Part shown: piece after piece, positions 26,039 through 34,223 of the stretch
How the letters are laid out: every line of letters begins with the position of its first letter
Position numbering within the stretch: the stretch's first letter is position 1
Source: Rhizobiaceae bacterium
Lineage (GTDB): Bacteria; Pseudomonadota; Alphaproteobacteria; Rhizobiales; Rhizobiaceae
Assembly (NCBI GenBank): GCA_019635755.1
Contig: JAHBYW010000005.1
Span: 1-64,000, forward strand
Direction of reading: 5' to 3'
Length of the DNA stretch: 64,000 nucleotides
Position numbers and translations under genes: made by a program
The notes under the pieces: model-generated
The model's input: only the letters and a program-made list of their open reading frames with translations
Databases searched by the model: none
Told to the model about the DNA's origin: nothing

Positions 26039-27582
26039 GGATGTGCATGTCCGTCAATCGCTGGAACCTCCCGAACGCGGCACGCACGGCGCTCCTGCTC
26101 GCAACGTCGGTGGCGATCCTCGCCGCCGGTGGCCTCGTCCCGCAGGGTCCGTCGGCAGCCCAGGCCGCCAGCGCCAAGGTCGGCAGCAACGCCTCCGCGC
26201 AGCGCATCAAGCTCGGCCTCAACAAGTCGATCGTCGTCGACCTGCCGGCCGACGCCTACGACATCCTGGTCGCCAACCCGTCCGTGGCCGACGCCGTCAC
26301 CCGCACCGCGCGCCGCATCTACCTGTTCGGCAAGGCGGTGGGCGAGACCAACATCTTCGTGTTCGGCCCGAACGGCGAGCAGATCGTCAGCATGGATCTC
26401 GTCGTCGAGCGCGACGTCTCCGGCCTCGAGGACTATCTCAAGCGCTTCATCCCGAACTCCGACATCAAGGTAGAACTGCTGAACGACAACGTCGTGCTGA
26501 CCGGCACGGTCGAGACCCCGCTCGATGCCGCGCGTGCCGCCAAGCTCGCCCAGGTCTTCGTCAGCGGCGGTGAGGCGACGACGGGCCAGTACGCCCAGAC
26601 CGCCGCGGCCGGCGGCGATGGCGGCGGCGTCGACATCAACAACCCGGACGCCGAGCGGCGGACCAGCCAGATCGTCAACCTGATCCAGATCATCGGCGAG
26701 GACCAGGTCACGCTGAAGGTGACGGTCGCCGAGGTTAACCGCACCGTCATGAAGCAACTCGGCGTCAACCTGATCGGTTCGGGCGATGCCGGCGGCATCA
26801 CTTGGGGTGCCATCACCGACAATTTCGCCGGGCTCGGCAAGGCGATGTCGCCGACGCAGATGTCGCTCGGCGGCGGCATGATCGACGCGTACTTCAACGC
26901 CATGGAGCAGTCCGGCGTGATGAAGACGCTGGCCGAGCCGACGCTGACCGCCGTTTCCGGCGAGAAGGCGACCTTCCGCGTCGGCGGCGAGTTCAACCTC
27001 GTGACCGGCCAGGACGTCGACCCGGACACCGGCGGCATCACCTATGAGATCGAGAAGCTGGAATATGGCATCGGCCTGGAGTTCCAGCCGGTGGTCCTGT
27101 CGCCCGGCCGCATCAGCCTGAAGATCCGCACGCAGGTCTCGGAGCCCACGACCGAGGGCTCGGTGGCGCTCTCCTCGGGCGGCCGCCGCCCCGGCACCAA
27201 CCTCCTGTCGATCCGCAAGCGTCTGGCCGACACCACGGTCGAGCTTCCCTCCGGCGGCTCGATGATGATTGCCGGCCTCGTCCGCGACGACGTGCGGCAG
27301 GCGGTCAACGGCCTGCCCGGCCTGTCCAAGCTGCCCGTCCTCGGCACGCTGTTCCGCAGCCGCGACTTCGTGCGCAACGAGACCGAGCTGGTCATCATCG
27401 TCACGCCGTACCTGGCGCGGCCGGTCGCGCGCACCGCGCTCGCCAAGCCGGACGACAACTTCACGCCCGCGAGCGACGGCGCCGGGATCTTCCTCGGCCG
27501 CGTCAACCGCGTCTACGGCACCATGCAGACCGACAAGAAGCCCGGCCGGTATCACGGCGTCGTCGGCTTCATCTACAAGTGA
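26035..27582 (+). CDS. cpaC: Outer-membrane secretin CpaC/RcpA
   Basis: A 515-residue type II/III secretin forming the outer-membrane channel for the Tad pilus. A signal peptide precedes AAQAASAK. The N-terminal pilus-assembly domain is SIVVDLPADAYDILVANPSV, a BON-like ring domain is near DIKVELLNDNVVLTGTV, and the secretin core contains VTVAEVNRTVMKQLGVNL, EPTLTAVSGEKATFRVGGE and GLPGLSKLPVLGTLFRSR. The family end ELVIIVTPYLARPV is present. It overlaps cpaB (ATGA) and is followed at once by cpaD. Confidence 0.95.
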   Translation: MRMCMSVNRWNLPNAARTALLLATSVAILAAGGLVPQGPSAAQAASAKVGSNASAQRIKLGLNKSIVVDLPADAYDILVANPSVADAVTRTARRIYLFGKAVGETNIFVFGPNGEQIVSMDLVVERDVSGLEDYLKRFIPNSDIKVELLNDNVVLTGTVETPLDAARAAKLAQVFVSGGEATTGQYAQTAAAGGDGGGVDINNPDAERRTSQIVNLIQIIGEDQVTLKVTVAEVNRTVMKQLGVNLIGSGDAGGITWGAITDNFAGLGKAMSPTQMSLGGGMIDAYFNAMEQSGVMKTLAEPTLTAVSGEKATFRVGGEFNLVTGQDVDPDTGGITYEIEKLEYGIGLEFQPVVLSPGRISLKIRTQVSEPTTEGSVALSSGGRRPGTNLLSIRKRLADTTVELPSGGSMMIAGLVRDDVRQAVNGLPGLSKLPVLGTLFRSRDFVRNETELVIIVTPYLARPVARTALAKPDDNFTPASDGAGIFLGRVNRVYGTMQTDKKPGRYHGVVGFIYK

Positions 27583-27599
27583 GCGGGGAATTTCGGGTC

Positions 27600-28301
27600 A
27601 TGTCCGGTATCGAGCGGAAGATGAGGGCGGGTTCCCTGTCGCGGTCGGCGGCTCCCGTCGTTATGGCGGTCCTGGCGGCGGCGCTGCTGGGCGGCTGCGC
27701 CAAGCGTGACAGCGTCCATGTCGGGTCGGTCCCGGACGACTACCGCACCAACCACCCGATCGTGATCGCCGAGAAGGAGGAGGTCCTCGACCTCCCCGTG
27801 GCGGCCAGCGACCGCGGCATCACCCGGGCGCAGAAGATCGCCATCGAGGGCTTCATCTCGGGTTATGACCGCAGCGCCGCGCCGGTCGTCAGCGTGCTGG
27901 CGCCGGTCAACGCGGCCAACGACGTCGCCGCGGCGCAGCTCTCCCACGACGCCGTCGCGTATCTGCGCGGCAACGGCGTGCCGGAAGGGCGCATCATCGT
28001 CAGCTCCTACGATGCCGCGGCGCCGGACGTTTCGGCGCCGGTGCGCATCTCCTACTCCTCGATGCAGGCGCAGACGGGCAAGTGCGGGCGCTGGCCGGAG
28101 GACATCCTCAACACGGCCGAGAACAAGCACTACGCCAATTTCGGCTGCGCCTCGCAGGCCAACCTGGCGGCGCAGGTCGCCGTCCCGACGGACCTTCTCG
28201 GCCCGCGCAAGAAGACGCCGATCGATGCCACCCGCCGTGGCGTGGCGATCGACGAGTATCAGACGACGGTGACCGAATGGGAGCCGGAGATTCAGTACTA
28301 G
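27600..28301 (+). CDS. cpaD: Pilus assembly lipoprotein CpaD
   Basis: A 233-residue outer-membrane lipoprotein. The lipobox LLGGC ends a hydrophobic leader, so the Cys would be acylated. The CpaD domain follows: DDYRTNHPIVIAEKEEVLDLP, VSVLAPVNAANDVAA, GRIIVSSYDAAAPDVSAPVRI and the Cys-bearing ANFGCASQANLAAQVA. CpaD is thought to help the secretin insert or localise. The ATG at 27600 is used; a GTG at 27579 overlapping the cpaC stop is an alternative that would extend the leader by seven residues. Confidence 0.92.
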   Translation: MSGIERKMRAGSLSRSAAPVVMAVLAAALLGGCAKRDSVHVGSVPDDYRTNHPIVIAEKEEVLDLPVAASDRGITRAQKIAIEGFISGYDRSAAPVVSVLAPVNAANDVAAAQLSHDAVAYLRGNGVPEGRIIVSSYDAAAPDVSAPVRISYSSMQAQTGKCGRWPEDILNTAENKHYANFGCASQANLAAQVAVPTDLLGPRKKTPIDATRRGVAIDEYQTTVTEWEPEIQY

Positions 28302-28326
28302 GCGCGGGATTATTGGGGCGCGTGAC

Positions 28327-29613
28327 ATGAGCAATCTTGCCTACCAGACGGACGGGGAAACGGGCGCTGCCGCGCCGGCCGAAGTTGCCGCCATGCAGGC
28401 GCTGCGGCCGATCCCGCGCATCTCGATCCAGGCCTTCTGCGAGACCGAGAGCATTGCCGCGCCGATCGAGCGCGCCGGCGAGGACCGGCGCATGGCCAAG
28501 GCGCATCTCAAGGTGCATATGGGCGGCATCGCCACCGCCATCGAGTTCTACCAGACGGCGCCCACGCCGAACCTGGTCATCCTCGAATCGCGGCGGGAGC
28601 CGCGCGAGCTGCTGGACTCGCTGCGCCAGCTCGCCGAAGTCTGCGACCCGTCGACCAAGGTCGTCGTCATCGGCCACTACAACGACGTCTGGCTCTATCG
28701 CGAGCTGGTCCGCTCCGGCGTCTCGGAATATGTCGTCGCGCCGATCTCGATGGCCGACATCCTGACCGTCATCTCCTCGATCTTCGTCGACCCCGAGGCC
28801 GACCCGATCGGCCGCTCGCTCGCCTTCGTCGGCGCCAAGGGCGGTGTCGGCTCCTCCACCATCGCGCACAACGTCGCCTGGGCGATGTCGACGCTGTTCA
28901 GTTCGGAGGTCGTCGTCGCCGACCTCGACCTGCCGTTCGGCACCGCCAACATCAATTTCGACCAGGATCCGGCCCAGGGCATCGCCGAGGCCGTGTTCGC
29001 GCCCGAGCGCATCGACGAGGTCTATCTCGACCGCCTGCTCGCCCAGTGCGCCGAGCACCTGTCGCTGCTCGCGGCCCCGTCGACGCTCGACCGCATCTAC
29101 GACTTCGACGCCGATGCCTTCGCGCAGGTGATCGAGATCGCGCAGCGCAGCGCGCCGCTGCTGGTGCTCGACGTGCCGCATGTCTGGAACGGCTGGACGC
29201 GCAACACGCTGGCCCAGGCCGACGAGGTGATCATCACCGCGACGCCCGAGCTGGCAAACCTGCGCAACACCAAGAACCTGGTCGACATGCTGAAGAAGAT
29301 CAGGCCGAACGACTCGCCGCCGAAGCTGATCATCAATCAGACCGGCGTGCCGAAGCGGCCGGAAATCTCCGCCGCCGATTTCGCCGACCCGCTGGGCATC
29401 ACCCCGCTGGCCGAGATCGCCTTCGACCCGCAGCTCTTCGGCAACGCCTCCAACAACGGCCGCATGCTGGGCGAGATGAACGCGCAGCACGCGGCGGTCG
29501 TGACCATCAACGAGCTCGCGCACGTGCTGACGGGACGCACGGAGCCGAAATCGAAGAAGAAGAAGCCTGGCATCGGCAGCCTGATCGGCAAGCTGAAGCT
29601 CGGCAAGAAGTGA
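28327..29613 (+). CDS. cpaE: Pilus assembly/localisation ATPase CpaE (MinD-like)
   Basis: A 428-residue protein with an N-terminal receiver-like domain (about 55-155, LKVHMGGIATAIEFYQ to VSEYVVAPISMADIL) lacking an obvious phospho-acceptor, and a C-terminal ParA/MinD ATPase domain. The P-loop reads AKGGVGSSTIAHN: the early signature Lys is kept, but the canonical GKT Lys is Ser, as often in CpaE proteins. DLDLPFGTAN is the switch region. CpaE places the pilus machine at a pole in Caulobacter. The C-terminus is very Lys-rich. Confidence 0.93.
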   Translation: MSNLAYQTDGETGAAAPAEVAAMQALRPIPRISIQAFCETESIAAPIERAGEDRRMAKAHLKVHMGGIATAIEFYQTAPTPNLVILESRREPRELLDSLRQLAEVCDPSTKVVVIGHYNDVWLYRELVRSGVSEYVVAPISMADILTVISSIFVDPEADPIGRSLAFVGAKGGVGSSTIAHNVAWAMSTLFSSEVVVADLDLPFGTANINFDQDPAQGIAEAVFAPERIDEVYLDRLLAQCAEHLSLLAAPSTLDRIYDFDADAFAQVIEIAQRSAPLLVLDVPHVWNGWTRNTLAQADEVIITATPELANLRNTKNLVDMLKKIRPNDSPPKLIINQTGVPKRPEISAADFADPLGITPLAEIAFDPQLFGNASNNGRMLGEMNAQHAAVVTINELAHVLTGRTEPKSKKKKPGIGSLIGKLKLGKK

Positions 29614-29636
29614 CGTTGAAGCGGCGGTAGCGGGGC

Positions 29637-31145
29637 ATGTTCGGCAAGAAGGGTAATGACGATGGTGCGCGGCGGGCGCCGGAGTTCCGGCCGCCCACGC
29701 CCGCGACCCAGTCGGTAGGCCGTCCCGTCGAGACGGCCGCGGCCTACGCGCCGCCGGCGGAGCCGCGTGCCGCGGCACCGCAGCCCTCGCCGCAGAACCG
29801 GCGCGCCGTCGAGGCCCCGCCGCTCGCGCCGGAACCGGCGCGCAAGCAGCATCGCGAGCGCAGCGAGAACTATTACGACACCAAGTCGCAGGTGTTCTCG
29901 GCGCTCATCGACACGATCGACCTGTCGCAGCTGGCCAAGCTCGACCCCGACAGCGCACGCGAAGAAATCCGCGACATCGTCAACGACATCATCGCGATCA
30001 AGAACTTCGCGATGTCGATCGCCGAGCAGGAGGAACTGCTCGAGGACATCTGCAACGACGTGCTGGGCTACGGTCCGCTCGAGCCGCTGCTCGCGCGAGA
30101 CGACATCGCCGACATCATGGTGAACGGCTCCAAGCAGGTCTACATCGAGGTGAACGGCAAGGTCGAGCAGACCGGCATCCGCTTCCGCGACAACCAGCAG
30201 CTGCTCAACATCTGCCAGCGCATCGTCAGCCAGGTCGGCCGCCGCGTCGACGAATCCTCGCCGATCTGCGACGCGCGCCTTCCCGACGGCAGCCGCGTCA
30301 ACGTGATCGCGCCGCCGCTCGCCATCGACGGCGCCGCGCTCACCATCCGCAAGTTCAAGAAGGACAAGCTCACCCTCGATCAGCTGGTGAAGTTCGGCGC
30401 GATCAGCCCCGAGGGCGCCGAGGTGCTGAAGATCATCGGCCGCGTCCGCTGCAACATCGTCATCTCCGGCGGCACCGGCTCCGGCAAGACGACGCTGCTC
30501 AACTGCCTGACCAACTACATCGACCGCGACGAACGCATCATCACCTGCGAGGACTCGGCCGAGCTGCAGCTCCAGCAGCCGCATGTGGTGCGCCTGGAAA
30601 CCCGCCCGCCGAACCTCGAAGGCGAGGGCGAGGTGACCATGCGCGAGCTGGTCAAGAACTGCCTGCGCATGCGTCCCGAGCGCATCATCGTCGGCGAAGT
30701 GCGCGGACCGGAGGTCTTCGACCTCCTGCAGGCGATGAACACCGGCCACGACGGCTCGATGGGCACCATCCATTCCAACTCGCCGCGCGAGTGCCTGAAC
30801 CGTATCGAATCGATGATCGCCATGGGCGGCTTCTCGCTGCCGCAGAAGACCGTGCGCGAGATCATCGTCGGCTCGATCGACGTCATCATCCAGGCCGCGC
30901 GCCTGCGCGACGGCTCGCGCCGCATCACCCACATCACCGAGGTGATCGGCATGGAAGGCGACGTCATCATCACCCAGGACCTGGTCCTCTACCACATCAA
31001 GGGCGAGGACCAGAACGGCCGGCTGATCGGCCAGCACGTCTCGACCGGCGTCGGCCGGCCGGGCTTCTGGGATCGCGCCCGCTACTACGGCGAGGAGGCG
31101 CGGCTGGCGAACGCGCTGGAGTCGATGGAAAAGCAGGCGGGCTGA
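29637..31145 (+). CDS. cpaF: Pilus assembly secretion ATPase CpaF/TadA
   Basis: A 502-residue hexameric traffic ATPase driving Flp pilin polymerisation. After a disordered Pro/Ala-rich start (about 1-85), the N-terminal domain leads to YGPLEPLLARDDIADIMVNG. Walker A is ISGGTGSGKTTLLN, the Asp box is IITCEDSAELQLQQPHVVRLE, Walker B region is RPERIIVGEVRGPE, and the His box includes NTGHDGSMGTIHSNS. It lies between cpaE and tadB in the operon. Confidence 0.96.
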   Translation: MFGKKGNDDGARRAPEFRPPTPATQSVGRPVETAAAYAPPAEPRAAAPQPSPQNRRAVEAPPLAPEPARKQHRERSENYYDTKSQVFSALIDTIDLSQLAKLDPDSAREEIRDIVNDIIAIKNFAMSIAEQEELLEDICNDVLGYGPLEPLLARDDIADIMVNGSKQVYIEVNGKVEQTGIRFRDNQQLLNICQRIVSQVGRRVDESSPICDARLPDGSRVNVIAPPLAIDGAALTIRKFKKDKLTLDQLVKFGAISPEGAEVLKIIGRVRCNIVISGGTGSGKTTLLNCLTNYIDRDERIITCEDSAELQLQQPHVVRLETRPPNLEGEGEVTMRELVKNCLRMRPERIIVGEVRGPEVFDLLQAMNTGHDGSMGTIHSNSPRECLNRIESMIAMGGFSLPQKTVREIIVGSIDVIIQAARLRDGSRRITHITEVIGMEGDVIITQDLVLYHIKGEDQNGRLIGQHVSTGVGRPGFWDRARYYGEEARLANALESMEKQAG

Positions 31146-31163
31146 GGCGGATAGCTGGGAGCG

Positions 31164-32177
31164 ATGTTCGGCGTCGACAACACCATTCTCGCCTTCGTCC
31201 TCCTCGCTGGCCTGAGCGCCGGCGCGGTCGCCTACGCGTTCCTGTTCAACACGATCGCCAACGAGCGCAAGGCCGACAAGCGGCTGGAGACCATCAAGAA
31301 GGCGGAGACCGATCGTGCCACGGTCAAGGCGTCGCGCGACCGGCTCGCGGAAGCGGCCAAGCGGCGAAAGACCGTCCAGGACTCGCTGAAGGAACTCGAC
31401 GAGAAGCAGAAGACCCGCGATCAGAACAGCAAGAAGGCGCCGCTGAAGCTGCAGATCAAGCAGGCCGGTCTCGATATACCGATGCAGCGATTCTACATCT
31501 ATTCCGCCGTCGCCGGGGTGGCGTTGGCGATCGCCGCTTTCGTGCTGGGCGCGCCGCTGCTCGCGGTTCCCGGTGCCTTCATCGCCGGCGCACTCGGGCT
31601 GCCGCGCTGGTTCGTCGCCTTCAAGCGCGGCCGTCGCGTCAAGGCATTCCTCAACGAGTTTCCCAATGCGCTCGACATCATCGTGCGCGCGATCAAGTCC
31701 GGCCTGCCGCTCAATGACGGCATCCGCCTGATCGCCAACGAATCGCCGGAGCCGGTGCGCGCGGAGTTCCGCCGCATCGTCGATGCGCAGCAGGTCGGCC
31801 TTTCCGTTCCTGAGGCGGCCATGCGCATGTCGGAAACCATGCCGTGCCCCGAAGCGAGCTTCTTCGGCATCGTCATCCAGATCCAGCAGCAGGCCGGCGG
31901 CAATCTCTCGGAGGCGCTGGGCAATCTGTCGCGCGTTCTGCGCGACCGCAAGAAGATGAAGGCGAAGGTCCAGGCGCTGTCGATGGAAGCCAAGGCGTCG
32001 GCGGCGATCATCGGCGCGCTGCCCTTCATCGTCGCCTTCCTCGTCTACCTGTCGTCGCCGAACTACATCATGCCGCTGTTCACCACGAGCGCCGGCCACA
32101 TGATCATCGGCATCTCCGGCATCTGGATGTCGATCGGCATCTTCGTGATGCGCAAGATGATGAACTTCGAGGTCTGA
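31164..32177 (+). CDS. tadB: Tad pilus inner-membrane platform protein TadB
   Basis: A 337-residue type II secretion F-domain protein. An N-terminal membrane segment (NTILAFVLLAGLSAGAVAYAF) is followed by a charged Lys/Glu helical stretch (about 35-95), two membrane segments near 110-150, the GspF-type cytoplasmic domain (FPNALDIIVRAIKSGLPLNDGI to RVLRDRKKMKAKVQALSMEAKASA) and two terminal helices. It is the platform on which CpaF works. GGGAG precedes the start. Confidence 0.93.
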   Translation: MFGVDNTILAFVLLAGLSAGAVAYAFLFNTIANERKADKRLETIKKAETDRATVKASRDRLAEAAKRRKTVQDSLKELDEKQKTRDQNSKKAPLKLQIKQAGLDIPMQRFYIYSAVAGVALAIAAFVLGAPLLAVPGAFIAGALGLPRWFVAFKRGRRVKAFLNEFPNALDIIVRAIKSGLPLNDGIRLIANESPEPVRAEFRRIVDAQQVGLSVPEAAMRMSETMPCPEASFFGIVIQIQQQAGGNLSEALGNLSRVLRDRKKMKAKVQALSMEAKASAAIIGALPFIVAFLVYLSSPNYIMPLFTTSAGHMIIGISGIWMSIGIFVMRKMMNFEV

Positions 32178-32184
32178 GGCGCAC

Positions 32185-33174
32185 ATGGTCGCACAGGTCA
32201 TGAAATCGCTGACCGACCCGGCCTTCCTGGTCGCGCTGTTCGTCGGCATCGCGGTGTTCGCCACCGCCTTCACGCTTCTGCCGTCGCTGTCCGGCAATTC
32301 GATGAAGTCGCGCATGAAGTCGGTGGCGCTGGAGCGCGACGAACTGCGCGCCAAGCAGCGCGCGCGTCTTGCCGCCGAGTCGGACCGCCGTCGCAAGGGC
32401 CTGCGCGAGGAGCAGTCGCTCGGCATGCGCAGCATCGTGGAACGGCTGGACCTGCGCCGCGCTCTGGCGGACGAGAACACGATGAACGCGCTGCGCATGG
32501 CCGGCTTCCGCGGCCAGAATCCGCTGACGCGCTTCCTTTTCTTCAGGCTCGTGCTGCCCTTCGTGTTCTTCGGCGGCGCGCTGGTCTACATGTTCATGAT
32601 GGGAGGACTGCCCGAGCAGCCGCCCTTCGTGCGCTTCTTTGTCTGCATCGTCGTCGCCTATGCCGGCTTCTACGCGCCGGTGCTTTACGTCTCGAACAAG
32701 GCGACGAAGCGCAAGCAGTCGATCCAGAAGGCCTGGCCCGATGCGCTGGACCTGATGCTGATCTGCGTGGAATCGGGCATGTCGGTCGAGGCGGCGTTCC
32801 GCAAGGTGGCCGACGAGATCGGCCTCCAGTCGGTGGAGCTGGCCGAGGAATTCGTGCTCACCAACGCCGAACTGTCCTACCTGCAGGAGCGCAAGACCGC
32901 CTACGACAATCTGGCGAGCCGCACCGGTCTCGAATCGGTGAAGTCGGTGGCACAGGCGCTGGTTCAGGCCGAGCGCTACGGCACGCCGGTGGCCCACGCG
33001 CTGCGCGTGCTCGCCCAGGAAAGCCGCGAGATGCGGATGAACGCCGCCGAGAAGAAGGCGGCCGCCCTGCCGCCCAAGCTCACCGTTCCGATGATCCTGT
33101 TCTTCCTGCCCGTCCTGTTCGCCGTGATCCTCGGCCCCGCGGGCATTCAGGTCAGCGAGCGCGGGATCTTCTAG
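32185..33174 (+). CDS. tadC: Tad pilus inner-membrane platform protein TadC
   Basis: A 329-residue paralogue of TadB with the same topology: N-terminal membrane segment, basic helical linker (ERDELRAKQRARLAAESDRR), two membrane segments around 125-165, the F-domain (WPDALDLMLICVESGMSVEAAFRKVA to AQALVQAERYGTPVAHALRVLA), and a final pair of helices ending in VSERGIF. It probably pairs with TadB. It starts 7 bases after tadB and ends the operon. A 7-bp hairpin (33193-33199 with 33210-33216) in the convergent gap after it could weakly terminate. Confidence 0.93.
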   Translation: MVAQVMKSLTDPAFLVALFVGIAVFATAFTLLPSLSGNSMKSRMKSVALERDELRAKQRARLAAESDRRRKGLREEQSLGMRSIVERLDLRRALADENTMNALRMAGFRGQNPLTRFLFFRLVLPFVFFGGALVYMFMMGGLPEQPPFVRFFVCIVVAYAGFYAPVLYVSNKATKRKQSIQKAWPDALDLMLICVESGMSVEAAFRKVADEIGLQSVELAEEFVLTNAELSYLQERKTAYDNLASRTGLESVKSVAQALVQAERYGTPVAHALRVLAQESREMRMNAAEKKAAALPPKLTVPMILFFLPVLFAVILGPAGIQVSERGIF

Positions 33175-33292
33175 CTGGCGCCGGCAGTCGCGGTCGGGCT
33201 TGCGCAGTCGCCCGACGGCCAGAATCCTGAATCCTGATCGCTATTGGTCCGGCTGTCGAAGTCCGACTGCCGGCGGCCGAAGTCCGGCGGCC

Positions 33293-34102
33293 TCAGTTCG
33301 TCTTCTTGTCGTCCTTCAGCTGGCTCCAGGCATTCTGCTGGGACAGCATCTGGCGCAGATAGGCGACGTTGGCGCGCGCCTGGTCGGGCGAGAGTTCCTG
33401 GCTGGCGATCTTCTCCGCTTCGTCGAAGCGGCCCTGCAGCCCGACGACCAGCGCCAGGTTCTGCCGCACGCGGCTGTCGGCCCCGGATGCCTGCGACGCC
33501 TGCCTGAGATAGGTCTCGGCCGTCTTCAAGTCGCCTTCCAGCACATAGGACATGCCGAGGTTGGAGAGCACCGACGGTTCGTTCGGCTGCAGGTCCAGCG
33601 CCTTGCGGTAGAGTTCGCGCGCCGGGCCGGACTGGCCGAGCTGGTCGAGGATGGCGGCTTCCGCCGACACCAGCTTCCAGTCTGGATATTCGGGCGTCTG
33701 GGCGCGGCGCACCGCGTCGAGCGCCGGCTCGAGCTGGCCCACGCCGGCCAGTGCCTTGCCGTAGGCGGCGAGCACCTGCCGGTCCTTGGGGTGGGCGATC
33801 GCGAGCTTGCGCATGACGGCCAGCGCCTGCTCCGAACGGCCGCTCATCTGCAGCACGTTGGCGTAGTCGAGCCCGGTGCGCTTGTCGGTCGCGTCGCGGG
33901 TGTAGGCCTGGCCGAGCGACTGCGCCGCGCCGTCCAGTTCCTGCGAGGTCATCTGTTCGACCGGCTTGCCCGAGCGCGAGACCGACCCGGTGGTCATCTG
34001 GCTCTTCGACGCGCAGCCGGCGGCGGCGAGTGCCAGCGCCAGCGCCGCCGTGACGCGCATCATCCTCGCGGTCGCGGCGAGCGTGTTTCGCGGGGTCGGC
34101 AT
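33293..34102 (-). CDS. tadD: TPR lipoprotein TadD
   Basis: A 269-residue lipoprotein: a hydrophobic leader ends at the lipobox LAAAGC, followed by a short linker and about five tetratricopeptide repeats (YANVLQMSGRSEQALAVMRKL, YGKALAGVGQLEPALDAV, LYRKALDLQPNEPSVLSNLG and onward). TadD acts as a pilotin-like scaffold for the Tad secretin. The start at 34102 has GGAGGGG 7 bases upstream, better than ATGs further up. It is convergent with tadC, so it is transcribed separately from its own promoter region, which holds a TTAAC palindrome. Confidence 0.92.
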   Translation of the reverse strand: MPTPRNTLAATARMMRVTAALALALAAAGCASKSQMTTGSVSRSGKPVEQMTSQELDGAAQSLGQAYTRDATDKRTGLDYANVLQMSGRSEQALAVMRKLAIAHPKDRQVLAAYGKALAGVGQLEPALDAVRRAQTPEYPDWKLVSAEAAILDQLGQSGPARELYRKALDLQPNEPSVLSNLGMSYVLEGDLKTAETYLRQASQASGADSRVRQNLALVVGLQGRFDEAEKIASQELSPDQARANVAYLRQMLSQQNAWSQLKDDKKTN

Positions 34103-34166
34103 GGGCTGCCCCTCCATTTGTCCGTGGGATCGTTCCGAGGCCGTCTTCACGCGCCGAGAAATATTC

Positions 34167-34191
34167 TGTTAACCCTAACCGTTGGTTAACA
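34167..34191. promoter_or_regulatory. TGTTAACC palindrome between tadD and the aminopeptidase gene
   Basis: TGTTAACC (34167-34174) and its exact reverse complement GGTTAACA (34184-34191) are separated by nine bases in the 121-base divergent gap. The arms contain TTAAC half-sites. The symmetry and place suggest an operator shared by the two genes. Confidence 0.45.
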
Positions 34192-34223
34192 GCCGTCCCT
34201 TCAAGGCCGGCCGGAAGGTGCCC

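Noticed and set aside
29337-32498. A 1053-codon open frame antisense to cpaE, cpaF and tadB
   Set aside because: It lies fully opposite well-conserved genes, is His/Arg/Asp-rich without domains, and is the usual result of high GC at third codon positions.
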